This document shows positions 60,988-64,000 of a stretch of DNA of 64,000 bases, piece by piece. Made by a program: the position numbers and the translations under genes. The stretch comes from Bacteroidetes bacterium UBA2475. GTDB lineage: Bacteria; Bacteroidota; Bacteroidia; B-17B0; Aurantibacillaceae. The stretch spans positions 124,001 through 188,000 of the forward strand of contig DDPF01000003.1 in NCBI GenBank assembly GCA_002342065.1, read 5' to 3'. The notes beneath the pieces are model-generated. The model was not told the DNA's origin. It did not search any database and was given only the letters and a program-made list of their open reading frames with translations. How positions within the stretch are numbered: the stretch's first letter is position 1; each line of letters begins with the position of its first letter.

Positions 60988-62323
60988 CCAGATCAGATCA
61001 TATTTTATAAAACCTGTACATCTTGCTCCATTGGCCGTTTTTAGAATGGCCTTTGGCTTTTTAATGCTTGCCTCTATTTTAAGATTTATGGCAAAAGGTT
61101 GGGTGTATGACATGTACATTAAACCAAAATTATTTTTTCCCTATTATGGTTTTGAATGGGTAAAACCACTTGGCGAAACAGGTATGTATGTTTTATTTAT
61201 TGCGCTTGCTGTTGCCGCTTTATTTATTGCTCTTGGGTTTTTGTACCGCTTTTCAGCTATTCTATTTTTCATTGGCTTTACCTACGTTGAACTAATTGAT
61301 AAAACAAATTATCTGAACCATTATTATTTTATAAGCATAATGAGCTTCCTCATTATTTTTTTACCGGCGCAACGTTATTTTTCTATCGACTCTTCCATAA
61401 ATAAAAAAATTACAGCTACCTACGCGCCAAATTATTTTATCCTGATCATCAAATTCCAGATATTTCTTGTGTATTTTTTTGCCGGCATAGCCAAAATAAA
61501 TTCAGACTGGCTGTTACACGCACAGCCTTTAAAGATCTGGCTTCCCGCTCACAGCGAAATGCCTTTGATAGGTAATTTACTAACCAAAGAATGGGTAGCT
61601 TATCTTTTTAGTTGGTTTGGTTGTGTATATGATCTGTTCATTCCCTTCCTGTTATTTATGCCGCGCTTTATTAAACCTACTTATTTTTTTGTCATTGTTT
61701 TTCACCTGTGCACTTCCTTATTTTTTAATATCGGTATGTTCCCATATATCATGATCAGCCTCACCACTATTTTCTTTACAGAAGGTTTTCACTTAAATAT
61801 CATTAATGCCATTAGATCTGTTATAAGAGGAACTGCCAATGAAGATGCAATTATTTATTCACCACATACAAAAAATGTAAAATTAATTTCTATCCTGTTC
61901 ATTGTTCATTTTATAATTCAACTATTAGTTCCTTTGCGCTATACGATCTATCCCGGCAATTTATATTGGACAGAGCAGGGTTATCGTTTCTCGTGGCGCG
62001 TAATGCTTATGGAAAAAGCCGGTACCGCTTTTTTTTATGTGCACGACAGAACATCGGGTGGCGAAATTGAAGTAGATAATAAAAAATACCTGACCTATAT
62101 GCAGGAAAAAATGATGGCCACACAACCCGATATGATGATAGATTACGCTAAATTTTTAAAAGCAGAATTTATCAAACAAGGATTAAAAGATCCCATTATT
62201 AGAGCGCAAAGTTATGTAACCCTTAATGGAAGGGGCTCACGCGAGTTTATTGATCCGCAAGTTGATTTGAGCATTCAAAGCAATTCTTTCTTAAAAAATA
62301 AAAACTGGGTAAAAAAATATTAG
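60980..62323 (+). CDS. HTTM domain membrane protein
   Basis: I chose the GTG at 60980 (447 aa, VINQIRSYFIKPVHLAPLAVFRMAFG), which overlaps the imelysin stop by 8 bp and has a GGAG-like site 6-10 bp before it. A TTG at 60953 is also open. HTTM (horizontally transferred transmembrane) proteins have several membrane segments (here about 6-8 between residues 20 and 330) and share a fold with vitamin K-dependent gamma-glutamyl carboxylase. The soluble C-terminal part (about 340-448) holds RFSWRVMLMEKAGTAFFYVHD, a conserved family block. Activity in this context is unknown; position suggests a part in metal or siderophore uptake. Confidence 0.9.
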   Translation: MINQIRSYFIKPVHLAPLAVFRMAFGFLMLASILRFMAKGWVYDMYIKPKLFFPYYGFEWVKPLGETGMYVLFIALAVAALFIALGFLYRFSAILFFIGFTYVELIDKTNYLNHYYFISIMSFLIIFLPAQRYFSIDSSINKKITATYAPNYFILIIKFQIFLVYFFAGIAKINSDWLLHAQPLKIWLPAHSEMPLIGNLLTKEWVAYLFSWFGCVYDLFIPFLLFMPRFIKPTYFFVIVFHLCTSLFFNIGMFPYIMISLTTIFFTEGFHLNIINAIRSVIRGTANEDAIIYSPHTKNVKLISILFIVHFIIQLLVPLRYTIYPGNLYWTEQGYRFSWRVMLMEKAGTAFFYVHDRTSGGEIEVDNKKYLTYMQEKMMATQPDMMIDYAKFLKAEFIKQGLKDPIIRAQSYVTLNGRGSREFIDPQVDLSIQSNSFLKNKNWVKKY

Positions 62324-62329
62324 TGCTAC

Positions 62330-64000
62330 ATGCGTTTAATCTGTCTCTACATATTTTTATTTTTAAGTTATTTTGTTTTTTCACAAAACGATTCACTCAG
62401 AACCGATTCAATTAAGAACAAAGGAAATAAAAATATTAATTTAACCGAGGTAGAAGTTGTTGCTGAAAAAGATAATAGTTTTGGCATCTCACGTTTAAAT
62501 AATGTAGAAGGCACAACCATTTATGCCGGAAAAAAATCGGAAGCAATTTATTTACAAGATCTCAATGCAAACCTTGCTGCTAATAATAGTCGCCAGGTAT
62601 TTGCAAAAATTGCAGGTATAAATATTTTCGAGAACGATGGGTCTGGCGCTACTATTGGCATTGGTGGACGAGGACTAAATCCCAACCGTATCTCTAATTT
62701 TAATACACGGCAGAACGGTTACGATATTTCTGCCGATGCATTGGGTTATCCTGAAAGTTATTACACACCACCAACAGAAGCAATTGAGCGTATAGAAATT
62801 TTACGTGGCGCGGCAGGTTTACAATTTGGAACACAGTTTGGTGGCATGATCAATTATAAATTTGCAGAGGCTCCAAAAGATAAAAAGATCTCTGCAAAAT
62901 TCCGTCAAACCGGTGGATCATATGGTTTTATAAATTCGTTCAATCAACTTTCAGGCACAGTAAATAAATTATCTTACAATACGTTTTACCAGTACAAACA
63001 TTACACCGGGTGGCGTGAGCGTTCTGAATTAATCAGCCACACTGCTTTTGCTTCGCTTAAGTATCAGGTTAGTGAAAAATTCTATGTTAAAGGTGAGTAC
63101 ACTTTTCTTTCATATCTGGCACAACAACCCGGCGGCTTAACAGATAAACAATTCGAAAAAGATCCAACAACAGTTAATCGTTACAGGAACTGGTTTAAAG
63201 TAAACTGGAATTTATTTTCTTTAACTGCCGATTATAAAGTTTCAGAAAAAGGCCGTTTAAATTTTTTATGTTTTGGTTTAAATGCCGGCCGCGACGCTTT
63301 AGGAAATTTAGGACGGATAGACAGGGCCGACGATACAGCAATATACCGAAATTTATTGAGCGATGTTTACACCAATTATGGTGGCGAGTTGCGATTTTTA
63401 CAACGTTATATTCTGTTTAACCAAAACTGCAATTTTTTAATTGGCGCAAGGGTTTACAAAGGCAACACTGATCGTAAACAAGGCGATGCAGATAAAAGCG
63501 ACAAAGCACATTTTAAATTTTTAAATCCTGATAATTTAGAGAATTCAGCTTACATTTTTCCATCGTCTAATTATGCTTTATTTATCGAGAATATTTTTCA
63601 ACTCACCCGCAAGTGGAATGTTACACCAGGTTTTAGATTAGAGAATATAGTTACCAGCTCAGATGGTTATTACCGTTTGCTTAATAAAGATCTTGCAGGA
63701 AATGTGTTGTTGGATATGAAAATAGCCGATAACAGAACCAACAACCGCAGTTTTATGCTTGCAGGAATTGGAACACAATTAAAACTAAATTCGTCTGTTG
63801 AATTGTACGCTAACTTTTCTCAAAATTATCGCTCCATTAATTTTAATGATATGCGTGTTTTAAATCCAAATTTCCAGGTAGATCCAAATTTGGAAGATGA
63901 AAGCGGTTTTACTGCTGACGGGGGTTTTAGAGGTGTTATAAAAAATATTCTTTATTTTGATGTCAGTGGTTTCTACATAAATTATCAGAACAGGATAGGC
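62330..64000 (+). CDS. TonB-dependent outer-membrane receptor, FecA-like (C-terminus outside window)
   Basis: Open for 557 codons from the ATG at 62330 to the window end with no stop. Signal peptide MRLICLYIFLFLSYFVFS, then QN. The plug domain begins at about 35 (LTEVEVVAEKDNSFGIS...RQVFAKIAGINIFENDGSGATIGIGGRGLNPNR...IERIEILRGAAGLQFGTQFGG), followed by beta-barrel strands. It has no carboxypeptidase-like N-terminal domain, so it is the small-ligand (metal or siderophore) class rather than SusC. It begins 7 bp after the HTTM stop, so imelysin-HTTM-receptor form one operon. Confidence 0.93.
   Translation, partial: MRLICLYIFLFLSYFVFSQNDSLRTDSIKNKGNKNINLTEVEVVAEKDNSFGISRLNNVEGTTIYAGKKSEAIYLQDLNANLAANNSRQVFAKIAGINIFENDGSGATIGIGGRGLNPNRISNFNTRQNGYDISADALGYPESYYTPPTEAIERIEILRGAAGLQFGTQFGGMINYKFAEAPKDKKISAKFRQTGGSYGFINSFNQLSGTVNKLSYNTFYQYKHYTGWRERSELISHTAFASLKYQVSEKFYVKGEYTFLSYLAQQPGGLTDKQFEKDPTTVNRYRNWFKVNWNLFSLTADYKVSEKGRLNFLCFGLNAGRDALGNLGRIDRADDTAIYRNLLSDVYTNYGGELRFLQRYILFNQNCNFLIGARVYKGNTDRKQGDADKSDKAHFKFLNPDNLENSAYIFPSSNYALFIENIFQLTRKWNVTPGFRLENIVTSSDGYYRLLNKDLAGNVLLDMKIADNRTNNRSFMLAGIGTQLKLNSSVELYANFSQNYRSINFNDMRVLNPNFQVDPNLEDESGFTADGGFRGVIKNILYFDVSGFYINYQNRIG

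Overview
The window comes from a low-GC Bacteroidota genome. The signs are type IX secretion (T9SS) C-terminal sorting domains of both type A and type B, LytTR regulators paired with periplasmic-propeller histidine kinases, Bacteroidota-restricted families (DUF4476, DUF4199, DUF4856, and probably DUF6427/DUF6341), a Rho factor with a long acidic N-terminal insert, and promoters of the Bacteroidota type (TTTG or TTG, about 20 bp, then TAnnTTTG). The exact genus cannot be read from the sequence.

Layout. 1-7.2 kb: the start of an aminotransferase, a DEAD-box helicase with a Gly-rich tail and a perfect 14-bp hairpin in its leader, manC, a DUF4476/haem-binding pair, rho and a DUF4199 membrane protein. 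7.2-14.6 kb: a small gene between inverted repeat copies, a T9SS type B protein, a LytS-like sensor kinase with its LytTR regulator, a CHAD-like protein and two tandem tail-less SSBs. 14.9-23.9 kb: dispersed palindromic repeats, an AlkC-like glycosylase, a ChbG-type deacetylase, a DJ-1/PfpI protein, an unusual choice-of-anchor-L/OmpA/T9SS protein, an AI-2E family permease and a large PKD/SprB surface protein. 24-32.4 kb: a secreted fibre-like protein, a T9SS type A protein and a lipoprotein, followed by a LytTR regulator and its propeller kinase. A 56-bp repeated element lies at the same distance upstream of both target transcription units, so this looks like a self-contained sensor-regulator-surface-protein regulon. 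32.4-42.5 kb: a DUF2235 hydrolase, small lipoprotein and hypothetical genes next to tandem palindromic operators, a 0.9-kb gene-poor stretch, a histone-H1-like SWIB protein, a STAS-like protein, a secreted TPR-CHAT protein, a CAP protein and a TPR-SpoIIE phosphatase. 42.6-58.4 kb: tRNA-Cys with a partial copy of its 3' end, a methionine aminotransferase followed by a second secreted TPR-CHAT protein, an amidohydrolase, gltX, a second TPR-SpoIIE phosphatase, an alkyltransferase-like protein, anmK and an acyl-CoA dehydrogenase.

58.4-64 kb: a probable metal (iron) uptake cluster: DUF4856 lipoprotein, imelysin-like lipoprotein, HTTM membrane protein and a FecA-like TonB-dependent receptor that runs off the end. 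The first two genes each carry the same 20-bp palindrome (AATACC-N8-GGTATT) overlapping the -33 promoter element with identical spacing, which predicts one shared repressor.

The most promising undescribed items are the 56-bp element shared by the LytTR-linked surface genes, the AATACC-N8-GGTATT operator pair of the imelysin/HTTM/TonB cluster, the tandem AGGTAATATTACCT operators, the helicase leader hairpin, and three genes whose signal peptides extend upstream of any ATG, GTG or TTG codon.
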